Source: Chionis minor (taxonomy: Eukaryota > Chordata > Aves > Charadriiformes > Chionididae). From it: a stretch of 64,000 bases of DNA. Under the pieces are notes generated by a model, which did not search any database, was not told the DNA's origin, and saw only the letters and a program-made list of their open reading frames with translations. Made by a program: the position numbers and the translations under genes. The stretch spans positions 248,001 to 312,000 of the forward strand of contig VZSF01000742.1 in assembly GCA_013398295.1 (NCBI GenBank), written 5' to 3'. Within the stretch, counting starts at the first letter, position 1. Each line of letters starts with the position of its first letter. Of the stretch, positions 12,601-22,763 are shown piece after piece.

Positions 12601-13784
12601 AGTTTGAAAATTCAGCCTGTTTGGCAACTGATATAAAATATAAAGAAGAAAGGATAGTTGCCAAATCTTTCAGGTTGGGAAAGTTGAAAGATTTCTTTCC
12701 CTTTAGAAATGTCATTGAAAATGTGATAAAAATTACCTCCTCTAATTGGGAAACACTGTTCTCTCCTATTTCTGTCCGGGCTCTCTGACATTCTTAGAAG
12801 GTATTTGGCCTGGAGTTTTAAAGGTCTTGCACCTTAAATGTGCCTAAAGATGCAGGCAAATGTACACAGTTTTGAAAAATAGAACTAAATTTTATTATGG
12901 AGCATTAGATACCAAAGCATCTTTACAAACCTGGCCTATTTTTCCTCTGTAGGTGGTTGGCACAGGTGTTTGAGTAATCAGTGATTCAATGTATCTGCAG
13001 TCACTGGGGCACACAATTGCTTGATCATAAGAACTCCTGAGAGACCTGGTCCTGATTTCCAGAAAGAGAGAAAAACCCCATCCTCCAGTCCTCCAGTTTT
13101 CCAATTTTATGCACTTTCATTGCTAAATCAAATAATTAAGCAGAAGCATATCATAAAATAAATATTAACCCAATTTATTTTAATTTACTTTGATATAAAC
13201 AAAAAATTAATCCAATTATCAGGTTAATTAAACCATCATAAATAAATCAACAACCTCATGAGCTTTATCTAGCACACTGGAAGACAGCAGTTAGCTGCCA
13301 GCCATAAGCGCAATGTGGCGTTATCAGCACCAGCTGAGACATCTTACTCCATCTGAATGCCAGATATAGCGAGATGCCAGTCACGCCCAGATCAAAGGTG
13401 ATCCTGGTGTTCATTAAGATAGTCCATTCAAATTACAGATGGTCCGGTGATAGCCAGTATCTCTGCTTTGCCAACAGAGGTCACATAAAAGGATCCTGGT
13501 GCATGTCAGAATGACGTAGCTTGTTATATGCAAAATTCAAAAGGAAATGTACAGAGAAATACTTTCAGGATTAATCACCCAACATTCCCCATTTGAAAGT
13601 TCATGCATGTGTGATCCTGGAAAGTGGCCATTTAGCTTAGGGATGCCTTAGGTGTTCAGAGTTTATTAGTTAGCTGTCATTAATAGGAAAATCCTTGGAT
13701 TATCTGCCCACAGACATGTGGCCACACACAGAGCAAGGATCATCAAGTGTCAGAAGTCCTCTTTTATTGAAACTAATGTTAGAA
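9636..13784. other. Unique non-coding DNA, no gene recognised
   Basis: Open frames of up to 143 codons (10261-10692, plus) are compositionally ordinary and carry no recognised domain. 12400-12470 is TA/TC-rich simple sequence. 13130-13270 is very AT-rich with several TTAATTAA-like blocks, and is followed by a TCF/LEF-type site at 13389-13398. No repeat family was recognised. Confidence 0.6.
13389..13398. promoter_or_regulatory. TCF/LEF-type motif
   Basis: AGATCAAAGG fits the TCF/LEF consensus exactly and runs on into GTGATC, so a nuclear-receptor half-site (CAAAGGTGA) overlaps it. A single motif in 64 kb is expected by chance fairly often. I note it only because it sits beside a distinctive AT-rich block with homeodomain-like sites. 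Confidence 0.3.
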
Positions 13785-13789
13785 CCATC

Positions 13790-14377
13790 TGTTGTGGTTT
13801 CAGCTGGGATGGAGTTAACTTTCTTGCTAGCAGCTCGTATAGTGCTCTGTTTTGGATCTGGGATAAGAAAGAGTGATGATAGCACACTAATGTAATATTC
13901 TTGGTTGTTGATAAGCAGTCAAGTCTCTTTCTTCTCCTCTCACCACCTCACCAACGAGCCGGCTGGCAGGGAAAAAGAAGTTGGGAGGAAACACAACTGG
14001 GACAGCTGACCCCAACTGACCAATGAAATATTCCATGCTATATGACATCATGCTCAGCATGTAAAGCTGAGGGAAGAAGAAGGAAGGGGGGTGACGTTCA
14101 GAGTTACGGCTTTTGTCTTCCCAAGTAACCATTATGCATGATGGAACCCTGCTTTCCTGGAGATGGCTGAACACCTGCCTGCCAATGGGCAGTAGTGAAT
14201 GAATTTCTTATTTTGCTTTGCTTGTATGTGTGGCTTTTGTTTTACTTATTAAACTGTCTTTATCTTAACCCATGAGTTCTCTCACTTTTACTCTTCTGAT
14301 TTTCTCCCGCATCTCAGTCAGGGGAGTGAGCCATTGGCTGTGCGGTCCTAGTTGCCAGCTGGGGTTAAACCACGACA
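13790..14377 (+). mobile_element. Solo LTR, avian endogenous retrovirus (ERVL-like)
   Basis: A 588-bp LTR with imperfect inverted ends: TGTTGTGGTTT at the start and AAACCACGACA at the end. It is flanked by the exact 5-bp duplication CCATC (13785-13789 and 14378-14382). An ATTAAA signal at 14248-14253, about 125 bp from the 3' end, sets the plus orientation. The TATA region appears decayed (CATGTAAAGCTGAG near 14058-14071). The opening GTTTCAGCTGGGATGGAGTT and the block around ATTAAA are hallmarks of a family common in bird genomes, and the ATTAAA block resembles the same place in the LTR at 3741-4448. There is no internal coding region. Class ERVL is inferred from the 5-bp duplication and family look. 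Confidence 0.9.
14248..14253 (+). promoter_or_regulatory. LTR polyadenylation signal ATTAAA
   Basis: ATTAAA is followed by CTGTCTTTATCTTAACCC, which is nearly the same as the block after the ATTAAA of the LTR at 3741-4448. It marks the R/U5 region of this LTR. Confidence 0.65.
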
Positions 14378-14382
14378 CCATC

Positions 14383-16467
14383 CTTCTAAGAAAAGTTTGA
14401 CAAATAGACAACCCCTCAAAGCATTTTCTGTTTAGGCAATATGGTTCCTATGACTTTTCTCTGAGAGTTTCAGGAAACTAGCAGATTGTTCAGAAAATTA
14501 CTTAGTTGTTTCTTTGAACTACCTGTTTAATATTGATACCTTTCCTTAGCCAGATTAACCAGACGTCAGGCATGATGATCCTGTGTATTATAGCACATCT
14601 GCAGACCTTTGGTGGCTGCCTACACAGGCTCCTTTAAGGGTGGTGGTTATGTGATGGCAGCAGCAGACACAGCCAGTTTCAGTGGTTAGGGAACAGAAAC
14701 AAAGATTTTTGATTTTCAGAAGGCTTATCCCACTTCCTCATAACTCCTGCTCACCAGTCTCTTGGTAAATTAAAATGGGATGCTTCTGAATGCAGCAGCA
14801 TAGCTTGGTATATCCTGCCCCTCCATGTAAAAGAAAATCCCATATGTTCATAGGGGAAACAAAAATTCACCTCATCAGACAGAGAATTTATAGGTGTTTT
14901 AATATTTCAGAGCATGGTTCAATAGATAGATGCTGCTTATTCTATCCTACAAAAGCCCTAGCTCAAAAATTACTTGGAAGTGCAAAGCTAGCAAAATGCT
15001 GGTGCTAATGACAGTAATTCTGTCAGCTCTACCTGGCCATTGCTAATTTGGAGAGACCCAAAGAACTGCTTCTTCACAGTTCAGGACTTGTATCCAGCTA
15101 CATTTTTACCCAGGCAAATTTAAGAGAAAATACTACTTTTTGTAATCACATTTTGTCATTACATTTTTTCATGGGGGTTTCCCTGCACGCACTTTGCTTT
15201 CTAAAGCAAAGTTCCCTAGGCACAGATCTGCCTCCCAGCACAGCCTCCAGAACAGAAAGGCCTGATCCCAGTTGGATCCCGTTACTCTGACTAGATTAAA
15301 ACATGTATTAAAAAATAAAATTTGAAAATTGTAACAATTAATTAATAATTATTATTAATTAATTAATAGCTCAGATTTTATGGCTTAGGGGCAGTATTTG
15401 TGAAAACTTTTGCATGTAGCAAAAGGTTCTGCTGTCCTCAATAATGACATTGGGGACCCAGTTGTATATATCACATTACATAGAGCCCTTCCTCCCTTTC
15501 CTCCCTGGAAGATAAATCTGACTCATGACAGAACAGGGTTTAGCTGATTCATGTGAAAGGCATGTCACTCCTGTACAACCTGATGCAACTGAGGTACATC
15601 AAGAGACAGAAAAATATTCAGAGGCACATTCCACAGTGCAGAAAATGCCACTGCTGGGAACAAACGGGCTTGGAGAGCAGCACATGGCGGTGATGGGGCA
15701 TAGAGGGAATTGCAAAGGACATGCAAAGATCACCCAGGCTTTCCATAGAGGTGCTGCCGGTGATCGCAGTAAACAAAAAGCAGTGGCAATACAAAGTGTG
15801 CAATACAAAGCACAGCTGGACTCTAGCAGTGGTCTCCATGGAGTTTTCTTCAGCATTATCTCCAGTTTGTTCTTCTGTTGATGGCTGCCCTTGGCACTGC
15901 AGTGTCTTGAGGTGATGACTTTCTTGTTGACTGGAATCTTCCCAGCCTGATTGTGAGGCTGGTCAGGTTCCTCCCGCTTCCTCCCACCCTGGAAATGTTT
16001 GCCCAACAGGAGAAATCACCTTCCTATATGCATTACAGCTCCTGATTGACAGGCTAGGCAGAAAGTGTAATTTGTAATGTTGAAGTGAGGTTGACAGGAA
16101 TAAACTAGCAGTCTGATTTTTTTGCTTTGCTACTATGTTAAAAGATAAATTGATCTGGCTTCTCCATTGTTTTAGCTATGCAAGAAGAAGGACTTCTGTG
16201 TTTTCTCACAGTATACAATTGGAGCAGGTAGAATGAGGTTTCACTAGCCAGCAGCCAAAGAAAGATGTAAGATACATATGTGGAGAAGATGAACAAGGTT
16301 TTAAATAGTAAATGTCTTTTCAAAAAAGCCTTTAGGAAGATAAGGGTGTGTATACTTGTGCTGTTATCCCAGACGAAGGGGAAGCATTATGGGCAGTAGT
16401 TTATGATTAGTTTGAAACCTTTATCTGTAGCCTAAGATTTGCATCAAGTTTAAGACAAGAGAGGATA
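14383..16467. other. Unique non-coding DNA, no gene recognised
   Basis: It contains an AT-only simple stretch of TTAA/ATT units at 15334-15368. Open frames of 118 codons (plus, 15525-15881) and 135 codons (minus, 15599-16006) overlap on opposite strands and match nothing known, so I treat both as chance. Confidence 0.6.
15334..15368. repeat. AT-rich simple repeat (ATTA units)
   Basis: An uninterrupted run of A and T with repeated TTAATTAAT and ATTATT units. No other feature is associated with it. Confidence 0.7.
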
Positions 16468-16611
16468 TGCAGTGATTAAAGGCGAGGACTGGAAATCCAA
16501 GATTCCAGGGTCTTACACTCATCTATATTGAATTACTTTAATTTAGGGTGTATTCTTTAACCTCCCAACACATCTGTCTCCTTCTGTGTCCTCTTTCCCA
16601 GTAAAACATCT
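16468..16611 (+). mobile_element. MIR-like SINE remnant
   Basis: The stretch follows the MIR plus-strand order. GCAGTGATTAAAGG and GGACTGGAAATCCAAGATTC correspond to the 5' (tRNA-related) part and the GGACTGGAAGTCAGGA block. TCTTTAACCTCCC is followed by TCTGTGTCCTCTTTCCCAGT, which matches the TTAACCTCTCTGTGCCTCAGTTTCC core with gaps. It is strongly diverged. I am moderately sure because the block order is right. Confidence 0.55.
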
Positions 16612-19600
16612 CCCCTCCTGCCACCATCATCTGAATTACTTATGCCTTCCTCTGATGGTCACATTTAGAAATATATTAAGACTGGAAAGAGTCAAAAAAA
16701 AAAGGAAAAAGAAAAACCTGATGACAAGGTTTGGATAAACTGCATTACTGAAAAAGCTCACACCCTGATTATCAAACCCCAGTACCACTCTGGAAACCCT
16801 TCTCTTCTAAGTGATTAACCTTGGCGTCACTGGCCTTGAAAGCCAAAAGGTGCTGTTTTGTATGGCACCATTTTTGCAGAGTCCAGAGGCCACCTAAAAA
16901 ATGTAGGTGAGAGCTATGCTACTTCTGCGACTACATGGCTGTAGGCAAAGAGCATGTATGAAGGTAAGGGGAAAGAAGTTGAGTTCATGCCGGCATAGAG
17001 GTGGTAGCAAGGGAATACCTAACTGGAGGGAGAGCACCATGTGCAGGATACTGAGATCAGTCTCTAGCACGGCTGCTCTGCCCCCAGATGAAGCTAGGAC
17101 CCATAGCCTTGAAGGAAAAATCATGGCTGTAAGTCTGTGTCCCCAGCTTTAGCCATAAGAGGGAATGCTTCAAGGAAAGAAATCTTGGGGTGGTGGTGTT
17201 CATGCAACCCCACAATGATGACCTCCCCATGGCCTCTTCTTACAAAGCTAAGGGGCTTTCTAAGGGGCCTTTTCACCCTGTAGAGTATCAACACCTTCAC
17301 CAGACCTGTCTTACAGTGCTTTCCCATTTTTATACCAACACAGTTAGTTCTGCTTGTGTTCCTTCCCTGGCTCTTTCTAGCTTTGGAGCATTGCTTGGAG
17401 AGAGAGGAACATGAGTGAGGTTTGACCTTGACATCTGGAGGTGTACAGAAGTAATGGAGGGGCTGGTAACATTCCGGTGCCTCAGTGGGAGGTGGACAGC
17501 TGAGGAGAGGCGTGGAAACAATGTTCTCTCAGTCTGCCCATGCATTGGGATGAAGCACACAGGGAACCATCTATACCTTTACCCAGTGGGCTCCACAGAA
17601 AGACCCCTAAAGATCTTGTCCAGTTCTTGTTGGGCAAAAAAGATAGTAGCCTAAGGCACATGAGAAGATATACTGAGAAAAGAGCTGGGCTATGATGTGC
17701 TGCAAGGAATTTGTGGTCCTTTTTTTCCCCCTGGCTGCACATGAAAAAGTGTCTCTCTAAATAATTCTAGCTGCTTCTCACAGTTTTTTAGAACTTTGTT
17801 TGTTTGTTTGTTTATAAATAAGCCTCAATTCCTAGTTACATGAATGTCCATGATTCTGGGTGGAAAGCAGAGAGCTGGAGCACTTATCTAAGCACTGCCA
17901 ATTCTCTCTCTGTATATAACCCTACAGAGAGGGAGGATAATAATTGTGTGTAAGGTCAGGCAGAGAAAGTGAGCAGTGAAACTGGGGACAATACTGACTA
18001 AAGAGAAGAAAGGAAGGAAAGAAGTGTGGAGTGGTGGACCATGCTCAGGTGAACAGTGATGGGATAGGGCAGATCAGTGCCTCCAGAGACCTTTGCACAA
18101 GCAACATCTCTAAGTGATATTCTGAATGCTTCTCCTGTTACCAACACATTGATTTCCGCTTGACAAGGAAAACAGGTATCAGAGTTTAAATGAAATGGAG
18201 TCCTGCTGTTTCCATGGAAATCTCCCATGCCTATCAGATTAATAGAGGGCACGTTGTGTTTTGCATAGAAGTAAACAAAATAAGGCTGCCACAAAGGCAA
18301 TGGGTTACCTTTTCTATTCAGGCTAAAAATTCCATATGCTCTCATCAAAGACTCTCTCCTTTCCCTGTCTCTACTTCAGCAGAGACCCCCTGTCTTACAT
18401 GCAGCCTTTATTTCAATTCACTAGATCCCATGGAGAGTCTTATTCCTGGACAAGCAACATAAAATACATGACAGACAAATTACAGGACTAATAGCTTAAT
18501 GCTCTATAACAAACTATATGTTCCTTTGATGTATCCATCTTTTCTGTACTAGTTTTGGGGTTTTCCCATGACCCAGAACTGATCTTCTCCTCTAGTTATA
18601 GGCATCTTGTGTGGCTCAGTTTAGATAATATTTTGGCACACTACATGTCCCATCCTTCCACCGTCTCAAGGAAATCAGTCTACTCCTAAAGATGAAACCT
18701 TTGGATGTCAAAAGGAGCAACCAAATATCAGCTTATCATGTAGTTAGTTCCCATTGCTGCCTATCGGTGGAAGTGGAAAAATTTGTCTCCATTGGGCTGC
18801 ATGGGCAAGGACAGCTTTGGGTTTATTTTTCTTGTTTGCATCAGCACCAGCTATCTAGCCTGACAAAACAACAGGCTGTTCATCAGGCTGTAACAGACCA
18901 AACGAGAGCAATTTATTACCGCCCAAGCACTTGAAATAGTTTGCATAAATATTGGTGTAACGCAAGTTTACCACGGCATGAGTTATTTCCTACCTCAAGC
19001 ACAGAGACAACATATAGCATACATTAGCCTGCCTGGAGCTCTGTGTTACCACAGCGGGACCACTTCCAAACCTGAAATAGCTTGGCTATGTCTATGTTCC
19101 ACCAGATTGTACAGAGTAGGCATTCTCAGCAAAGATATAAAGCTTCAGTTGCCTCAAGTTTGTCCTTCTAGCCATACAGCAAAATCTCATTTCCCAGAAA
19201 CAGAATCCTGAGTTTGCTCTGGCAGTGACAGCAGCCTTTGGATGCTCTTCCTTCATTCCTTCTGGCATGGAACAGAAGCAGGGATCACTTTTGTGGTCTC
19301 AGGCTCAATTCAAAGTTACAGAAGAGGAAAAGTGCAGATTTACTCCTTTTTAAGCTTATACACATAAGGGAGCTACAAATGTATTTGTTTCTTTCCCTGC
19401 CCTTTTTACCATTTAAGCAGCATCAAGTTGGCTTGCAACCAAACACTGTGCTTTTACCACTACAGTCATAGATTTCAGCAAATTTGTTTTCCTCAGATAA
19501 AGAGAGACAGGCTAATAAATGCAGATGAAAGATAAAATGCAGCAAAAAGTGAAGGGACAGGAAAAAAGAATGAGCACTCCTGTCAGGGTGTGGTGATGAA

Positions 19601-20568
19601 TGGGTAGCTATTATTTTCATTCTCAGACATGAGCTGGGAATTGTCTTTGGACAAGCTGAAGCTGCAGGTCAAGGTCAATACCTGAGTCAGGATTATGATT
19701 CAATGTCTGGATCATGTTTCTTCCTCACTGTTCACAGCTGACCCACCAAAAATAAGGAGTAGTATCGCCACACTAAGTATTAGTATTTCATCTGAGATGA
19801 AGCTTTTTTTTAAGTGACTAACATGTATTAAAACTGCAAGGAAAAAAATGAGACTACATATTAATGAGCTTAGAGGAGGATTCTCAACTGCCCACCAAGG
19901 ATTTACGAGGGCTTGGATCCCTAATATTGATGTCCTAGGCATGTGTTACAGCTGGAAAAGAGAGTAAGCTAAAACCAACAATGAGAGCAAAAGACTATGT
20001 TGCTTGTGACTTTTAACCACCGCAGCATTGCTGCTGCATAGGCACCAAGGTTTAGGGACTACTGTTGTAAGGTTGAATACAAAACTCCGGGGCTTATGGT
20101 TGAGCTTTTCAACACACTGGCAACTCAGACTTACTTCCAGCCACAGAGGTCAAACTTTTATCTTGGAACAAAATATTTTAAAAAGCCAAGGAAATTATAG
20201 ACAGAAAACAAATAAAAACTAAGATGAACCATCCTCTGTTGCCTCCTAACTTATCCTGTTTTACGCATTTCATCACTTTGGAAAAAAACCCATTGGTTAT
20301 TTTACAGTCCTCTACAGCTTGAGCTGATGTCACTGAAAAGAAGCACTCAGTAAGCAATACACTGTCCCTAGCATGATTTTAAGACTTTCTTAGAGTAATG
20401 TGGTAGTAACCCACAGTCCTAAATCCATCTCAATTTCAGCTGACTTGGTGTATCTACATGAATGATCCTGCTATCACAAGAAGTATCTGGACCTGTATCC
20501 ATGGAAAAAAATAGAGTATCACTTCCAAGTTTTCACCTTCTGTTTAAAACAGTTTGAAAAAATGAAGG

Positions 20569-20571
<3 letters not shown>
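16612..20571. other. Unique non-coding DNA, no gene recognised
   Basis: No CR1 or LTR signature. A (TTTG)n tract lies at 17795-17813. The stretch 17933-17990 (AAGGTCAGGCAGAG, GTGAGCAGTGAAACTGGGG) weakly recalls the minus strand of a MIR core but is too short to call alone. Open frames (up to 116 codons) carry no known motif. Confidence 0.55.
17795..17813. repeat. (TTTG)n microsatellite
   Basis: Between four and five TTTG units. A short simple repeat of no evident significance. Confidence 0.75.
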
Positions 20572-20602
<31 letters not shown>

Positions 20603-20609
20603 TGTGTGT
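20572..20609. repeat. (GT)n microsatellite
   Basis: GT dinucleotides run from 20572, with one A interruption near 20601. A shorter GTGTGTGTGTG run occurs about 170 bp downstream (near 20778). The tract is long enough to be length-polymorphic. Confidence 0.9.
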
Positions 20610-21961
20610 TAAGCTGCTCAAAGTTTTCAAATCCGTAGCAAATTTTCAGAGGAGGAAAGGAAATGTGTGTATATTTGTGAAACGAGAAAAAGACTAAATG
20701 AAATCCTAATAAACTCCCAAAGGGAACAGGAAAAGAAAAGATGTTAATGCAATTACTGCTGATAACATTTTGAAAGAGTGTGTGTGTGTGAGAGAGAAAT
20801 TAGTACATCATCTTGGAATCCTTAATTACTGGCATGTTAATTACACAACAAAGCTATCCTCTTCTAATGAAAGAAACCAATGAATATCAGAAGTGTTGTT
20901 CCATTAAATCCAGAAAATGAGTGCTGAGATCCAAAGTTGTGTGATGTAAATCTGGAAGAACTCCAAAGAAGTCAAGGGAGTTACCCAGTCTCCAGCATAA
21001 GACAGCGGAGTTGTGATGCAGTAAGGAAACCCACAAAGTACTGGCTGATATGTCTTTCAGGAGGAGGAAGGCTATGAGGTTGGTTCCCTGTGGTCCTTGC
21101 GTGTGACTGAATGCTGACTAATGCGTGGTTTAGCTAACAAGATTCCCTCTCTTGGATCATTGGCCCCTTCCCAATTGGATATTGAGTGAGAAGCCCTTGT
21201 TTCCACGTGTCATTCCATACAGAGATTGTTGCTCTTCTGTTAATTGTGAACCAGAAGTAATTAGGGGGATGGGATCAATTCAGTGTTCAGTTAGTAACAC
21301 ACATAAATCAAGAAAGTGAATGTTTCACCCAGACACAAATTAGGCTGTTAATTTGGCTGCTGCTGCCCACCCAATTCTGGCTATGTTTAACCTAACCTGC
21401 CTACCAGGGTGCAGAAGTTAGACTTGGTCTTCCATAGGGAAAAAACCAGTATTTCTCCTTTTAAGAAATGGCAAATACAATGAAAAGAGAGCTTTCCTGT
21501 CTCTTAGGATTAAAGACTGAGTGCTGCTTCCTTGGATAATTTCTCCTCATTGTTTTGAAACCGAAAGACCTATTTTTCTCATGTAGGAGCCTTTACGCAA
21601 AAAGTCTGCTAATGTAGGTGTTATTTAGGTACAAAGTACTTCAGGTATAAGGTACAAAGTAGATATAAGAAGTTATAAAGCTTGTTTCTTTTGTTTTTTT
21701 TTTTTTTAATTTTTTTTTTGGTTTTTTGTAGAAGAAAGGGGAAAAATACAGTGCTATACTTCCCTGAACCAGTCTTCCCTTATTGCCCCATGTTCATGCT
21801 GCTGCAGACCCCTTTTTGGTACTGTCAGATGATCTGAGTGAGCCGAAAAGTTCAGAGCATACTTTGAAACCTCATCTCCAAATTCCAGCATCATTTTGGG
21901 GATGCAAAATAATTCACAGACACATACGCGGTGCTTCTTGGGGTCCATATATCAGCTTGTT
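20610..21961. other. Unique non-coding DNA with one possible ancient repeat
   Basis: The stretch 20945-20985 (GTAAATCTGGAAGAACTCC, then AAAGAAGTCAAGGGAGTTAC) resembles an old amniote repeat containing GTAAATCAG...ACTCCATTGAAGTCAATGGAGTTAC. It is a self-complementary motif family common in turtles and crocodilians. A T-rich stretch lies at 21693-21726. No gene was recognised. Confidence 0.5.
21693..21726. repeat. T-rich simple sequence
   Basis: Runs of T broken by AA and GG. It may mark an old poly-A tail on the minus strand, but no retroposed body can be recognised next to it. Confidence 0.6.
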
Positions 21962-22763
21962 AATTCATGGAATTGAAGAATTTCTTATGTTGGAAAAGAC
22001 CTTTAAGATCATCAAGTCCAATGATAAACCTGACGCTGCCAAGTCCACTGTTGAACCACGTTCCTAAGTGCCACATCTACCAGTCTTTTAAATACCTCCA
22101 GGGATGGTGATTCAACTGCTTTCCTGGGCAGCTTATTTCAATGCTTGATAACCCTTTTGGTGAATAAATTTTTCCTAATATCCAATCTAAAACTCCCCTG
22201 GTGCAACTTGAGGCTATTTCTTCTTGTCCTATTGCTTGTTACTTGGGAGAAGAGATTGACCCCCACCACTCTACAACCTCCTTTCAGGTAGTTGTAGAGA
22301 GCGATAAGTCTCCTCTCATCCTCCTTTCCTCCTGACTAAACAACCCCAGTTCCCTCAGTCTCTCCTCCTGTGACTCGTGCTCTAGACCCCTCACCAACTT
22401 CCCTAATACTGCTGGACACACTATTCCTGATACAGGCCAGGATGCTGTAGGCCTTTTTGGCCACCTGGACACACTGTTGGCTCATATTCAGCTGGCTGTC
22501 AACCAACATCCCCAGGTCCTTCTCCACCGGGCAACTTTCTAGCCATACTTCTTTCCCAAGTGTGGCTGGAAGTAGCATTGCATGGGCTTGTTGTGACTCA
22601 AGGGCAGGACCCAGCACTTGGCCTTGCTGAATATCCTACTGCTGGCCTTGTCCCATCAATCCAGCCTCTCTAGATCCCTATGCAGAGCCTTCCTACCCTC
22701 AATCAGGTCAACACTCCCACCCAACTTGGTGTTGTTTGCAAACTTACTGAGAGTGAGCTCGAT
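21962..22763 (-). mobile_element. CR1 LINE, 5'-truncated
   Basis: About 800 bp of CR1 in minus orientation. Plus-strand reading starts in the degenerate 3' tail, then TTGGAAAAGACCTTTAAGAT and TCATCAAGTCCAA, the standard CR1 3' end reversed. It continues through the 3' part of ORF2 and breaks off just upstream of the reverse-transcriptase catalytic motif. That is the usual 5' truncation of CR1 by incomplete target-primed reverse transcription. The body resembles the same CR1 subfamily as the copy at 37672-40014, judging from shared blocks such as TGAATATGAGCCAGCAGTGT on the sense strand. Confidence 0.93.
22300..22763 (-). pseudogene. CR1 ORF2 remnant, end of reverse transcriptase
   Basis: On the minus strand, translated pieces give the C-terminal reverse-transcriptase region, including a [19 protein letters not shown] block (around 22480-22560) typical of CR1 ORF2. 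The catalytic motif that should read F-A-D-D reads F-A-N-N: both aspartate codons are AAC (plus-strand 22731-22736). Frameshifts and stops break the rest. Not functional. Confidence 0.85.

Noticed and set aside
15599..16006. Overlapping open frames of 118 and 135 codons on opposite strands
   Set aside because: Neither resembles a known protein, and overlap on both strands points to composition, not coding.
17933..17990. Possible MIR core in minus orientation
   Set aside because: Only one block (AAGGTCAGGCAG, then AGTGAGCAGTGAAACTGGGG) fits. Too short and diverged to annotate alone.
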